Shown: positions 29,237 through 37,817 of the stretch, in pieces
How positions within the stretch are numbered: the first letter of the stretch is position 1
Layout of the letters: every line of letters starts with the position of its first letter
Assembly (NCBI RefSeq): GCF_019748715.1
Contig: NZ_JACLBZ010000017.1
Span: forward strand, 30,981 to 94,980
Length of the DNA: 64,000 nucleotides
Source: Sporosarcina aquimarina
GTDB taxonomy: Bacteria; Bacillota; Bacilli; Bacillales_A; Planococcaceae
Reading direction: 5' to 3'
Translations under genes and position numbers: made by a program
Notes under the pieces: generated by a model
What the model was told of the DNA's origin: nothing
The model's database searches: none
Seen by the model: only the letters and a program-made list of their open reading frames with translations

Positions 29237-30502
29237 ATGAATACATTGCAAGATATGGAGCAGCTCTTATTGGATGGGGACTTGAATGCCCTGAACGATG
29301 GAATAGAAAAGCTTCAAGCTACAACGGAATACGATCTTCTGTATGACGTCGCAAATCTTTTGATCGAGTATGGATTTATCGGGCAAGCAGATGGGATTTT
29401 CTCTCACTTGCTGCTCGTTTTTCCCGATGAAGCACAGTTGAAAATCGATCGTGCCGCTGCATTGCTTGAATTGGGTGAAGAAGATGAAGCATTGCTCTTA
29501 TTGACGGAAATTGGACCGGATGAAGAAGAGTATGTGCAGGCACTCCTTACGCAGGCGGACTATTATCAAATGGTTGGTCTGGCGGAAACTGCGCTTGCCA
29601 AGGTCCGTGAAGCGAGTGAGTTGGCTCCGCATGAACCAGTCATCCAGTTGGCCCAGGCAGAGTTGCTGTTGGATTCCGGTCGGTACAGTGAAGCGGTACG
29701 GCTCTATAAAAAGCTTCTCGAAACGGCTGAAGAATTGGCAGGCGTCAAATTGACATCTCGCCTTGCGGAAGCCTACAGTGCGGGTGCAGCATACGAAGAA
29801 GCGATTCCGTACTATGAAGAGTTGCTCAATCAGGAAACGAATCCTGAAGAGCTGTTTGGACTAGGATTGGCCTATTATCAGACAGAACGTTATGCTGATG
29901 CAATTAGTCGATTAAAACAGTTGATTGAAATGGATCCTGATTATTTTTCCGCTTATATGCTTGCGGGTCAAAGTCATGCTCAGTTGAACGAAGATGACAA
30001 AGCCTTGGAATTTTATAAAATGGGGATCGAGCGGGATACATTTGATAAGGAGCTACAGCTTGCTGCTGGAAAGTCTGCTTTGAAACTTCAGTTGCCGGAA
30101 GAGGCTGAACGCTATCTGAAAGAGGCACTCGTTCTTGATCCGGAATATATCGATGCGCTGGTGACTCTGGCTTCCTTGTATAACCAAAGGGAAGAAGATG
30201 AGCTGTTAATCGAATTACTGACATACTCAGAAGCCGATCAGTTGGAGATCCCTCTCCTCCATGCATTCCTTGCGTATGCTTATGAACGGACAGAAGTATA
30301 TAAAGAGGCATATGAAATGTACCGGAAAGCATATGATGGGATGAATGAAGATGCTGGCTTTTTAGACAGTTATGCGAAATTCTTACTGGAGGAAGGCAAA
30401 CACGCAGAAGCGCAGCGAGTGATTCGACAACTCGTCAAGATCGCTCCCGATGCAGAAGAGTGGACAGCATACTTAGAAGCGCAATCTGAAGAGGAGGTGT
30501 GA
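29237..30502 (+). CDS. ypiA: TPR-repeat protein YpiA
   Basis: A 421-residue soluble, acidic protein composed of about ten tetratricopeptide-like helical repeats (for example EAVRLYKKLLETAEELAG, YEEAIPYYEELLNQETNP, YADAISRLKQLIEMDPDY). It corresponds to the B. subtilis TPR protein YpiA (423 aa as recalled), encoded directly after the EPSP synthase gene. TPR proteins act as protein-interaction scaffolds; the partner is unknown. It ends 1 bp before ypiB, and AGGTGA precedes its ATG. Confidence 0.88.
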   Translation: MNTLQDMEQLLLDGDLNALNDGIEKLQATTEYDLLYDVANLLIEYGFIGQADGIFSHLLLVFPDEAQLKIDRAAALLELGEEDEALLLLTEIGPDEEEYVQALLTQADYYQMVGLAETALAKVREASELAPHEPVIQLAQAELLLDSGRYSEAVRLYKKLLETAEELAGVKLTSRLAEAYSAGAAYEEAIPYYEELLNQETNPEELFGLGLAYYQTERYADAISRLKQLIEMDPDYFSAYMLAGQSHAQLNEDDKALEFYKMGIERDTFDKELQLAAGKSALKLQLPEEAERYLKEALVLDPEYIDALVTLASLYNQREEDELLIELLTYSEADQLEIPLLHAFLAYAYERTEVYKEAYEMYRKAYDGMNEDAGFLDSYAKFLLEEGKHAEAQRVIRQLVKIAPDAEEWTAYLEAQSEEEV

Positions 30503-30503
30503 A

Positions 30504-31058
30504 ATGAAAGCCATGGTTCCTGTAACCGCTAAAAAAGATTTTTTGAGGTGGTTTTTAAAACGCTACAGATTGAAGCGGCGGGAATGTGTATGGATTTTAA
30601 ATTATCTTCTTAGCAATGAGCATTTATTGACCAATGTTCACTTTACAGACGAGGCTCATCACTGTCCGCGGTCAATGATTATCTCCACCACAGAAGTAGA
30701 CAGTATCCCATTTCGATTTTACAAAGGAAATTTAATGACTGCAGATGCCGAGAAATCATTTCACGATTTGCGGTTGCATCCTGATGAAAAAATGTTCATT
30801 CAATTGAACTTCAGGGATAGCAATAAATGTCCGGAGTATGCGAGTGTTGCAGAAGAAAATCCATATCTGCCTGAAGACATTCTAACCAAAAAGAGAGACC
30901 AGGAAATAGCCGAACGCCTGCTTGAAGAAAGCGTGACGCTCATGACCAATGAAATGTTATTAAAGAGGATTGATGAAGCGCTTGATAATGGGGACCGGGA
31001 GCTCTTTATCAGCTTGACTGCTCTGTTGAACGAAATGAAAAAAGACAAAAACCAATGA
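30504..31058 (+). CDS. ypiB: Conserved protein YpiB (UPF0302)
   Basis: A 184-residue soluble protein closely resembling B. subtilis YpiB, with the family segment FLRWFLKRYRLKRRECVWILNYLLSNEHLL near the N-terminus and DAEKSFHDLRLHPDEKMFIQLNF in the middle. GAGGAGGTG overlaps the end of ypiA, so the genes are translationally linked. Function is unknown to me; no catalytic motif is evident. The stop codon lies inside a 17-bp hairpin. Confidence 0.85.
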   Translation: MKAMVPVTAKKDFLRWFLKRYRLKRRECVWILNYLLSNEHLLTNVHFTDEAHHCPRSMIISTTEVDSIPFRFYKGNLMTADAEKSFHDLRLHPDEKMFIQLNFRDSNKCPEYASVAEENPYLPEDILTKKRDQEIAERLLEESVTLMTNEMLLKRIDEALDNGDRELFISLTALLNEMKKDKNQ

Positions 31059-31088
31059 CTTCACCGAACGCGGTGGAGTCATTGGTTT
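31049..31088 (+). other. Long hairpin overlapping the ypiB stop
   Basis: Seventeen bases (31049-31065) are fully complementary to 31072-31088 with one G-T pair and a 6-nt loop. Only three T residues follow the arm, so it may be a weak terminator or an mRNA-processing barrier between ypiB and ypiF. An open frame through it is not used. Confidence 0.6.
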
Positions 31089-31144
31089 GCCTTGCTGGAA
31101 ATTTTGAGCTAAACTCTTATGAAGCAATGACGGGAGGGAAGAAA

Positions 31145-31594
31145 ATGAATTGGGTACCAAAAGATGTGGATACATATATCAGTCAAAAAGATTATATCGA
31201 TACACTCGTAGTGCCATTGATCTCAATTGATACAAGGCCGGAAACAATGAAAAATAGCGCATCTTCCTCAGAGTTTTTAATGAATCTATCGATGTTCATC
31301 GAGAAGCAATTCAAAGGCAGAATGATGTTCCTGCCTCCTGTCTCGTACACGCAGTCAACAGATCTCCAACAACTCGCAGATACGCTGTCGGAAGATCTCA
31401 AGCAATCGCCTTTCACATACATCTTCTACTTGACAACCGATTCGAAATGGACGTCTGTGACGTTAGAAGAAAAAGTGATCTGGCTGCCATCCATTCCGTT
31501 AGAAACAATGGACAACCATTTGCGTCAAACGATCATGGAAGATCAACTGAGACAAGTCCTTACGCACTTTATGGAAGAGTGGAACGTGCAGTGA
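31145..31594 (+). CDS. ypiF: Conserved protein YpiF (DUF2487)
   Basis: A 149-residue protein matching B. subtilis YpiF in length and N-terminus (MNWVPKDVDTYISQKDYIDTLVVPLIS). GGGAGGG lies about 7 nt before the ATG at 31145, so an opening 90 nt upstream is rejected. It is the last gene before the qcr operon, as in B. subtilis. No functional motif was recognised; a role linked to respiration is only suggested by position. Confidence 0.82.
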   Translation: MNWVPKDVDTYISQKDYIDTLVVPLISIDTRPETMKNSASSSEFLMNLSMFIEKQFKGRMMFLPPVSYTQSTDLQQLADTLSEDLKQSPFTYIFYLTTDSKWTSVTLEEKVIWLPSIPLETMDNHLRQTIMEDQLRQVLTHFMEEWNVQ

Positions 31595-31627
31595 GTCAGC
31601 TTTAGAACATTAAAAGCTAACAAAGTG

Positions 31628-31776
31628 AGCGGTCCGGGATTTGCGCTCCAGACGGTACGCTTTCCGGGGGGGGGGGGGCTCACCGCGCGCCCCGCGGAAA
31701 GCGTCCACCCAGAGTGAAAGCTGTAACGAAGAACGGCTTTTGCGAGCACATCTTTGGTCTAAATCCCCGGACCGCT
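31628..31776. repeat. GC-rich dispersed repeat, family A, copy 2, with a 13-base G run
   Basis: The 433-bp gap between ypiF and qcrA holds this element and, further on, the qcrA promoter. It is bounded by a 15/16-bp inverted repeat: AGCGGTCCGGGATTT (31628-31642) and AAATCCCCGGACCGCT (31761-31776). Inside are the GGCTCACCGCnCG...CCCGCGGAAAGCGTCC module (from about 31677) and the GAAAGCnGTAnCGAAGnACGG module (from about 31718), also found at 15442-15626. A run of 13 G (31666-31678) stands where the complementary arm of the first module should be. Confidence 0.7.
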
Positions 31777-31922
31777 AGCTAAAATTTTACTTATACTAGC
31801 CCAGTCCAGTTAAGAAAGAATTTCATCCAAACCACCTATTTGAGAAAAATTAAAGAACCTTTCTCGTTTGTCACCAAATCTTAATATTTGTTCACAAACT
31901 TAAAGGCCATCTAAAAGCATTA

Positions 31923-31951
31923 TTGAATTTACTTTCATCTTGATATATCAT
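31923..31951 (+). promoter_or_regulatory. Putative SigA promoter for qcrABC
   Basis: TTGAAT (31923-31928) and TATCAT (31946-31951) with 17-bp spacing, 4/6 and 5/6 to consensus, lie 76 bp upstream of qcrA. Confidence 0.5.
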
Positions 31952-32027
31952 AGATATGTCCTAGTATTACAATTAGCAAAAGAATGTCCGTGGGACTGAC
32001 TTTGGAGTAAGAGGAGGGAAATTACTG

Positions 32028-32528
32028 ATGAGCAATAAAGTGTCTAGACGCACGTTCCTTAGCTATACACTAATGGGAACTGGTGGGTTCATGGCTTCTG
32101 CGATGCTGATGCCGATGATTCGCTTTGCAATTGATCCTGTATTGGCGAGTGCTGGCGGTTCGGATTTTATCCCGACACCACAAAAAGCCGACGAGTTAAC
32201 TGAAACTCCGGTTCGCGTAGACTATACAATCAAAGATCGACAAGACGCATGGTATACTTCTGATGTATCGAACACGGCTTGGGTCTACAAAGAAGGCGAC
32301 AAGGTCATAGCACTTTCTCCAGTTTGTAAGCACCTTGGGTGTACAGTGAACTGGGAAGGCGATGAGCATAAAAATGAGTTTTTCTGCCCATGTCACGCAG
32401 GACGTTACAAAAAAAATGGTGATAACATTCCAGGAACACCGCCGCTTGGACCGCTTGATGAGTATGAAGTTGAAGTCATCGACGGGTTTGTCAATCTTGG
32501 TGGAGTAATACCGAACACATTAGTCTAA
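32028..32528 (+). CDS. qcrA: Menaquinol:cytochrome c reductase, Rieske iron-sulfur subunit
   Basis: A 166-residue Rieske protein of the b6c-type complex III. The N-terminus has the twin-arginine-like SRRTF followed by a transmembrane segment (about 11-33). The [2Fe-2S] site is complete: C100-x-H102 and C120-x2-H123 as ligands, with C105 and C122 forming the disulfide. AGGAGGG precedes the ATG. It is the first gene of qcrA-qcrB-qcrC, transferring electrons from menaquinol to cytochrome c. Confidence 0.96.
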   Translation: MSNKVSRRTFLSYTLMGTGGFMASAMLMPMIRFAIDPVLASAGGSDFIPTPQKADELTETPVRVDYTIKDRQDAWYTSDVSNTAWVYKEGDKVIALSPVCKHLGCTVNWEGDEHKNEFFCPCHAGRYKKNGDNIPGTPPLGPLDEYEVEVIDGFVNLGGVIPNTLV

Positions 32529-32550
32529 AGGGTAAGGGGGTACGACCGTA

Positions 32551-33225
32551 GTGTTAAATAAAATTTATGATTGGGTGGATGAACGGTTAGATATCACTCC
32601 AATTTGGCGAGATATCGCTGACCATGAAGTACCTGAGCACGTAAACCCTGCACATCATTTTTCTGCATTCATCTATTGTTTCGGAGGTTTGACGTTTTTC
32701 GTAACGGTGATCCAAATCTTGTCTGGTATGTTCCTGACAATGTATTATACACCGGATATCGAGAACGCATGGAAATCAGTTTTCTACCTTCAAAATGATG
32801 TTGCATTCGGTGAACTTGTGCGTGGGATGCACCACTGGGGAGCTTCGTTAGTTATCGTCATGATGTTCCTACATACTTTACGTGTATTCTTTACAGGGTC
32901 TTATAAAAAGCCTCGTGAATTGAACTGGATCGTCGGCGTCATGATTTTCGGCGTCATGATGGGTCTAGGGTTCACAGGATATCTATTGCCTTGGGATATG
33001 AAGGCTCTATTCGCAACAAAAGTTGGGATTGAGATTGCCGCGTCAGTACCTTTCATCGGAGAACAGATTAAAATTCTTCTCGCGGGTGATTCCACGATAT
33101 TAGGTGCACAGACGTTAACAAGATTCTTCGCGATTCATGTATTTTTCCTACCGGCTGCTTTGCTTGGGTTGCTTGCAGCACACTTTATCATGATCAGAAG
33201 ACAAGGTATTTCCGGACCACTATAA
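32551..33225 (+). CDS. qcrB: Menaquinol:cytochrome c reductase, cytochrome b subunit
   Basis: A 224-residue polytopic cytochrome b6-type protein with four transmembrane helices. Histidines that ligate the two b hemes lie in RGMHHWGASLVIVMMFLHTLRVFF and in FFAIHVFFLPAALLGLLAAHFIMIRRQG. The start is GTG at 32551 with AAGGGGG upstream. Only the N-terminal half of mitochondrial cytochrome b is present; the C-terminal half is supplied by QcrC, as in Bacillus. Confidence 0.96.
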   Translation: MLNKIYDWVDERLDITPIWRDIADHEVPEHVNPAHHFSAFIYCFGGLTFFVTVIQILSGMFLTMYYTPDIENAWKSVFYLQNDVAFGELVRGMHHWGASLVIVMMFLHTLRVFFTGSYKKPRELNWIVGVMIFGVMMGLGFTGYLLPWDMKALFATKVGIEIAASVPFIGEQIKILLAGDSTILGAQTLTRFFAIHVFFLPAALLGLLAAHFIMIRRQGISGPL

Positions 33226-33276
33226 GAACCAATTTATTGGTTAGGGTCATCTGAAATTTAAGAAGGAGGGAATAAC

Positions 33277-34044
33277 ATGCACCGCGGAAAAGGGATGAAA
33301 TTTGTTGGAGATTCGCGCATCAAAGCTACGAATAAAATGCCGAACACTCCAAAAGATTACTCAGAATATCCGGGTAAAACCGAAGCATTCTGGCCAAACT
33401 TTCTATTGAAAGAGTGGATGATCGGAGCGATCTTCTTGATCGGTTACCTAATCGTCACACTTGCACACCCGTCACCGCTTGAGCGTCAAGCGGACCCGAC
33501 GGATACAATGTATATACCGGTTCCAGACTGGTATTTCCTATTCATGTATCAATTATTGAAATATGAATTCGCATCCGGTCCTTATAACGTGATCGGTGCG
33601 ATCATCATTCCTGGTTTGGCATTTATGGCATTAATGCTGGTTCCTTTCACGGATACGACGAAAGAGCGACGTCCGTTTAAGCGTCCATTGCCAACAGGCT
33701 TCATGATTCTTTCATTCTTGGCGATGTTCTACTTGACTTGGGAGTCCGTTGTGAACCACGACTGGGAAGCAGCAAAAGTTCAAGGTGCGATCGTTGATGA
33801 AGTGGAATTTGATGAAACAGCCGAGGGCTATGAGATTTATCAAGGTTCTTCCTGTATTGGCTGTCACGGGGACTCATTCCAGGGTGGTTTGGGATTACCG
33901 TTGACGAACACAGGCATGACTGCAGATGAAATTATTGAAATTGCTCATGATGGCCGTGGATCTATGCCTCCTGGTACATGGGAAGGTTCGGATGAAGATC
34001 TTCAAGTACTTGCTGAGTTCATTGAAGGTTTGAATACGGATTGA
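33277..34044 (+). CDS. qcrC: Menaquinol:cytochrome c reductase, cytochrome b/c subunit
   Basis: A 255-residue fusion of a subunit IV-like domain and a cytochrome c domain. Three transmembrane segments occupy about 48-65, 105-123 and 140-156. PDWYF (83-87) belongs to the quinol site (PEWY-like). The C-terminal domain binds covalent heme through CIGCH (193-197), with a later methionine (GSMPPGTW) as likely sixth ligand. AAGGAGGG lies upstream of the ATG. A strong terminator ends the operon. Confidence 0.96.
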   Translation: MHRGKGMKFVGDSRIKATNKMPNTPKDYSEYPGKTEAFWPNFLLKEWMIGAIFLIGYLIVTLAHPSPLERQADPTDTMYIPVPDWYFLFMYQLLKYEFASGPYNVIGAIIIPGLAFMALMLVPFTDTTKERRPFKRPLPTGFMILSFLAMFYLTWESVVNHDWEAAKVQGAIVDEVEFDETAEGYEIYQGSSCIGCHGDSFQGGLGLPLTNTGMTADEIIEIAHDGRGSMPPGTWEGSDEDLQVLAEFIEGLNTD

Positions 34045-34046
34045 TG

Positions 34047-34077
34047 AAAAAAGAGTCAGGAAACTGACTCTTTTTTT
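34047..34077 (+). terminator. Intrinsic terminator after qcrC
   Basis: AAAAAAGAGTCAG (34047-34059) pairs with CTGACTCTTTTTT around a 4-nt loop and ends in seven T residues. Confidence 0.9.
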
Positions 34078-34144
34078 CTATATATCCAGTTTGAATGATG
34101 CATAATCATAATACATACAGAATCAGCAATAAAAACGAGGGGGT

Positions 34145-34756
34145 ATGTTTTTGCGCATCCTATTTACGCAACTGTGGTTCATCCTGTCCCATAAATCATT
34201 TTTATGGATACTTCTATTCATCAATATATTCGGTACGGTATACGGATATGACTGGTATATGTGGCAGCTGGAAATAACGGAACCAAAATTTTGGATATTT
34301 GTTCCCGACAGTCCGACAGCTACTTTGTTTTTCTGTTTGGCGATCATTGGTTGGTTAGTGAAACGAAACTTCAAGTTAATGGAAGCGCTCGTATTGATTA
34401 CGCTCGTTAAATATGGCGTCTGGGCAGTCGTAATGAACTTTCTTACATTAGCGGAAACAGGTTCGATCGGTTGGGTAGGCTGGATGCTCATTGGTTCTCA
34501 TTTTGCGATGGCTGTTCAAGGTGTCCTCTATATACCGAATTATCGATTCACTGGGCGGCACATTGCAATTGCCGCCATCTGGACATTGCATAATGATGTC
34601 ATCGATTATGTCTTTGGTCAAATGCCGATTTATCACGATTTGATGAAGTTTAGTCCACAAATCGGATACTTCACGTTTTGGTTGTCCATCGCATGTATTG
34701 GAATTGCCATGTGGAGCTTCAAAACAAGATTGGACCCGCTGCAAACTAATCGGTAG
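34145..34756 (+). CDS. ypjA: Membrane protein YpjA (DUF1405)
   Basis: A 203-residue protein with about five hydrophobic helices and conserved segments (NIFGTVYGYDWYMWQL, FVPDSPTATLFFCLAIIGW, TLHNDVIDYVFGQ) typical of the YpjA family, located directly after qcrABC as in B. subtilis. GAGGGGG lies just before the ATG. The conserved Asp, Trp and His residues in loops suggest an enzyme or transporter, but no function is known to me. Confidence 0.85.
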   Translation: MFLRILFTQLWFILSHKSFLWILLFINIFGTVYGYDWYMWQLEITEPKFWIFVPDSPTATLFFCLAIIGWLVKRNFKLMEALVLITLVKYGVWAVVMNFLTLAETGSIGWVGWMLIGSHFAMAVQGVLYIPNYRFTGRHIAIAAIWTLHNDVIDYVFGQMPIYHDLMKFSPQIGYFTFWLSIACIGIAMWSFKTRLDPLQTNR

Positions 34757-34821
34757 TTAAAAGTTGCAGTAAGCCGACAAAGATTATAAAATTGAAGAAG
34801 ATAGAAAGGGGAGAGATTGAC

Positions 34822-35490
34822 GTGTTCTGGCTCTATTTTGGTATGATCATATTGCTGCCTATCTATGCGCAATTTAAAGTGAAAAGCACATATAATAAAT
34901 ACTCAAAAGTACGTTCCACGTCAGGGATGACTGGAGCACAAGTAGCTCGTCTCATTTTGGACCAAAATGGTTTACATGATGTGAAAGTAGTGGAAAGTAA
35001 AGGTTTCTTAAGTGACCACTATAACCCGATGACAAAGATTGTTGCATTATCTTCAAGTAACTATCATGAAGCATCGGTTGCAGGTACCGCGGTAGCTGCA
35101 CACGAAGTGGGCCATGCGATTCAAGATAAGGAAGACTATTCATTCCTGCGTTTCCGTCACAGATTAGCACCAGTTGCGAATCTTACTTCGAATGCATCCT
35201 GGGTCTTCATCATGATCGGTTTAATTTTCTCAAGTATGAATTCATTGCTTGGGATCGGAATTTTGCTGATGGCTGTTGGGGTCGTATTCCAAGTTGTTAC
35301 ATTGCCTGTGGAATTTAACGCATCGTCTCGTGCTATGGATCAAATCGTGGAATTAGGGGTTATTCGTAATGACGAAGAACCGTATGCAAAGAAAGTATTG
35401 AGCGCAGCTGCGATGACGTATGTTGCTGCTACTGCAGTTGCTGTTCTCGAGCTACTGCGTTTAGTACTGATTTTTGTAAATCGCGACTGA
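34822..35490 (+). CDS. yugP: YugP-type membrane zinc metallopeptidase
   Basis: A 222-residue membrane protein with an HEVGH zinc-protease motif (H94-E95-x2-H98) between an N-terminal membrane segment and two C-terminal pairs of hydrophobic helices. The third zinc ligand could be the glutamate or aspartate in LPVEFNASSRAMD. It resembles B. subtilis YugP (about 225 aa), whose substrate is unknown. The start is GTG at 34822 with AAAGGGGAG upstream; a TTG 30 nt earlier is less likely. In B. subtilis a different gene (ypjB) occupies this place between ypjA and ypjC. Confidence 0.85.
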   Translation: MFWLYFGMIILLPIYAQFKVKSTYNKYSKVRSTSGMTGAQVARLILDQNGLHDVKVVESKGFLSDHYNPMTKIVALSSSNYHEASVAGTAVAAHEVGHAIQDKEDYSFLRFRHRLAPVANLTSNASWVFIMIGLIFSSMNSLLGIGILLMAVGVVFQVVTLPVEFNASSRAMDQIVELGVIRNDEEPYAKKVLSAAAMTYVAATAVAVLELLRLVLIFVNRD

Positions 35491-35514
35491 TCACTTAAAT
35501 GAACATGTACGATG

Positions 35515-35555
35515 AAAATCCGTCCGCTGACATAGTGTCAGCGGACGGATTTTTT
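35515..35555. terminator. Strong bidirectional terminator between yugP and ypjC
   Basis: An 18-bp perfect stem (35515-35532 with 35536-35553) with a 3-nt loop and A/T tracts on both sides separates two convergent genes; the ypjC stop lies at its edge. Confidence 0.9.
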
Positions 35556-36426
35556 AATCTTGAATCGGACGTTTTTGTTCGTCCAATGTAAAGCCTTCTC
35601 CCATCACGTCATGAACTTCCATTAACGATACAAAGGCTTCCGGATCGACAGAGTTGATGATGTTTTTCAGTCGGATCATTTCGTTTTTCCCAACTACACA
35701 GTAAAGGATTTCACGGTCTTCCTTTGAAAAATGTCCATATCCTTTAAATACCGTCACGCCTCTGCCCATGACAGTGCCAATCATTTCCGCCATTTCATCT
35801 GGATAATTCGTGACGATAAATGCCCCTCTCGCCGAGTAAGCACCTTCCTGCACGAAGTCAATGACCCTGGCGCCGACAAATAAAGCGACCAACGTATACA
35901 TCATGGAACGATAATCCAAATAAACCGCCCAGCTCAGTAAAATAACAACTGCATCAAATGCAAACATCGTTTTTCCCATTGTGATGCCGAACTTCTTATG
36001 AGCAAGCCGTGCAATGATGTCCGAGCCGCCAGTCGTACCGCCGCTTCTAAAGATAATACCGAGGCCGACACCGATAAAAACACCGGCGAATAAAGAAACA
36101 AGAAACAAATCGCCCTCCATATGAATCTGCATTTGATACTTCATGAAAATTTTGATGAATACCGAAACAGCAACCGTTCCAATTACCGTATATATGAAAG
36201 ATCTTCTACCCAGCATCTTCCACCCAAGAAAAAACATCGGAATATTTAGCACCAAGTTCATTAGAGCAGGATCCCATTGAAACGCAAATAGCAAAATCAG
36301 TGTAATCCCAGTGAATCCACCTTCCGCCAATTCATGCTGAATCGTGAAGTTGACGAGCCCAAAACTAAAAATGGCTGCACCAAGTAAGATTAACAATATA
36401 TTGCGAATACGGATGCCAGAAAACAA
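35554..36426 (-). CDS. ypjC: YitT-family membrane protein YpjC (DUF2179)
   Basis: A 290-residue integral membrane protein with about five helices in the N-terminal two-thirds (for example LLILLGAAIFSFGLVNFTIQ, the SGGTTGGSDIIARL motif) and a soluble C-terminal DUF2179 domain (about 205-285, RGVTVFKGYGHFSKEDREILYCVV). The TTG at 36426 is preferred, with AAGGAG 9 nt upstream, over a GTG lying against that site. Function unknown; YitT proteins are often annotated as possible transporters. It is transcribed opposite to its neighbours, as in B. subtilis. Confidence 0.88.
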   Translation of the reverse strand: MFSGIRIRNILLILLGAAIFSFGLVNFTIQHELAEGGFTGITLILLFAFQWDPALMNLVLNIPMFFLGWKMLGRRSFIYTVIGTVAVSVFIKIFMKYQMQIHMEGDLFLVSLFAGVFIGVGLGIIFRSGGTTGGSDIIARLAHKKFGITMGKTMFAFDAVVILLSWAVYLDYRSMMYTLVALFVGARVIDFVQEGAYSARGAFIVTNYPDEMAEMIGTVMGRGVTVFKGYGHFSKEDREILYCVVGKNEMIRLKNIINSVDPEAFVSLMEVHDVMGEGFTLDEQKRPIQD

Positions 36427-36604
36427 CGACAACACTCCTTCTATGACAAATATAATTTCCCATTTAACATAATCAAGGATTGACAGTACAATTCTATTTA
36501 ACTCCTCGATATGCAGGACCTAAGCACAAATCACGCGCCTGCTCACATAGTAATCTTTCCCCGCGATTTGACCAATATAGACAGTATGTGCTAAATATTT
36601 TATT

Positions 36605-36633
36605 TTGACAATAGTGAGTAGAATGCATACGAT
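36605..36633 (+). promoter_or_regulatory. SigA promoter for the ypjD-dapB-bshA-cca-birA operon
   Basis: A perfect -35 TTGACA (36605-36610), 17-bp spacer and TACGAT (36628-36633) lie 23 bp upstream of ypjD. This also argues against translation starting within it. Confidence 0.65.
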
Positions 36634-36655
36634 AGAAAGGGGAGTTGATATAGTA

Positions 36656-36994
36656 ATGGAACCATCCAAATCAATGGTACAATTACAACAAGATGTTGAT
36701 GCATACATAACAAGTTTTAAAGAAGGCTATTTTCCTCCAATGGAACTAATGGCAAGATTGACGGAAGAGCTAGGCGAATTATCTCGTGAAGTTCAAGATC
36801 GCTATGGTATGAAGAAGAAAAAATCTTCGGAAGCCGTACGGACACTTGAAGAAGAAACAGGCGACCTATTGTTTGTCCTGATTTGCTTCGCTAACTCGCA
36901 AAACATAGATTTAACGGAAGCACTTGAAAATGTACTGACGAAATTCAACACTCGAGATGCGAATCGATGGACGAAAAAGGAGGAAATGGAATGA
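36656..36994 (+). CDS. ypjD: MazG-like nucleotide pyrophosphohydrolase YpjD
   Basis: A 112-residue all-alpha NTP pyrophosphohydrolase. The metal-binding signature RLTEELGELSREV (E37, E38, E41) and the downstream EEETGDLLFVLICFAN (with E66-E68 and D70) form the MazG ExxE and ExxD motifs. Such enzymes hydrolyse (d)NTPs to monophosphates; the substrate is not known here. The ATG at 36656 has AAAGGGGAG about 10 nt upstream. Its stop overlaps dapB. Confidence 0.88.
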   Translation: MEPSKSMVQLQQDVDAYITSFKEGYFPPMELMARLTEELGELSREVQDRYGMKKKKSSEAVRTLEEETGDLLFVLICFANSQNIDLTEALENVLTKFNTRDANRWTKKEEME

Positions 36995-37791
36995 CGATTA
37001 AATTAGCGATAGCTGGCGCACGCGGACGAATGGGTGGCACAGCAGTTCTGGCCGCGAATGAAGCAGCTGATATAGAAGTGGTGGCAGCACTCGATTACAA
37101 ATATGATGGCCAATTTTTACATAATGAAACGGTAACAGAAATGGAAGATGGGATACCGATTTATACATCACTAACTGCATTAAAAGCAGCACATAATCCC
37201 GATATCTTGCTCGACGTCACGGATCCAGATGCTGTTTTCGTAAACGCAAGTGAGGCATTAACACTCGGCATGCATGTCGTCATCGGGACGTCTGGCCTGA
37301 CAGCGGAAATGTTAACGGATTTAGAGAGACTTTCGAAGGAACGGCAGAAAAGCTGTATCATTGCGCCGAACTTTTCGATCGGTGCTGTATTGATGATGAA
37401 ATTTGCCCAGCAGGCAGCCCGCTATTTAGGCGACATCGAAATACTCGAAATGCATCACGACCGTAAACTGGATTCTCCGTCCGGCACAGCAGTCAAAACA
37501 GCCGAGATGATTCGGGAGGTGCGTGCAGCGCATATTCAAGGGCATCCTGAAGAGCAGGAAACGATTCCGGGAGCTAGAGGCGCAGATATAGAAGGAATGA
37601 AAATCCATAGTATCCGACTTCCCGGGCTGCTTGCGCATCAAGAAGTATTACTTGGAGGAGAAGGCGAACTGCTGAAGATACGTCATGATTCATTCGATCG
37701 GAAATCATTCATGCCAGGGATTTTGCTGGCTATTCGTGAAGCGGTCTCGACAACACAGTTCGTTTACGGACTAGAAAAGATTATCGACTAA
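36991..37791 (+). CDS. dapB: 4-hydroxy-tetrahydrodipicolinate reductase
   Basis: A 266-residue NAD(P)H-dependent enzyme in the lysine/diaminopimelate and dipicolinate pathway. The nucleotide-binding GARGRMGG is at 9-16, catalytic HH at 155-156 with K159, and SGTA at 164-167. The ATG at 36991 overlaps the ypjD stop and has AAAGGAGG upstream, which is preferred to the in-frame ATG 24 nt earlier. In B. subtilis mgsA and bshB1 lie between dapB and bshA; here bshA follows after 26 bp. Confidence 0.97.
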   Translation: MTIKLAIAGARGRMGGTAVLAANEAADIEVVAALDYKYDGQFLHNETVTEMEDGIPIYTSLTALKAAHNPDILLDVTDPDAVFVNASEALTLGMHVVIGTSGLTAEMLTDLERLSKERQKSCIIAPNFSIGAVLMMKFAQQAARYLGDIEILEMHHDRKLDSPSGTAVKTAEMIREVRAAHIQGHPEEQETIPGARGADIEGMKIHSIRLPGLLAHQEVLLGGEGELLKIRHDSFDRKSFMPGILLAIREAVSTTQFVYGLEKIID

Positions 37792-37817
37792 ACTTCGGCA
37801 GTGAGGCGGTTGAACGT

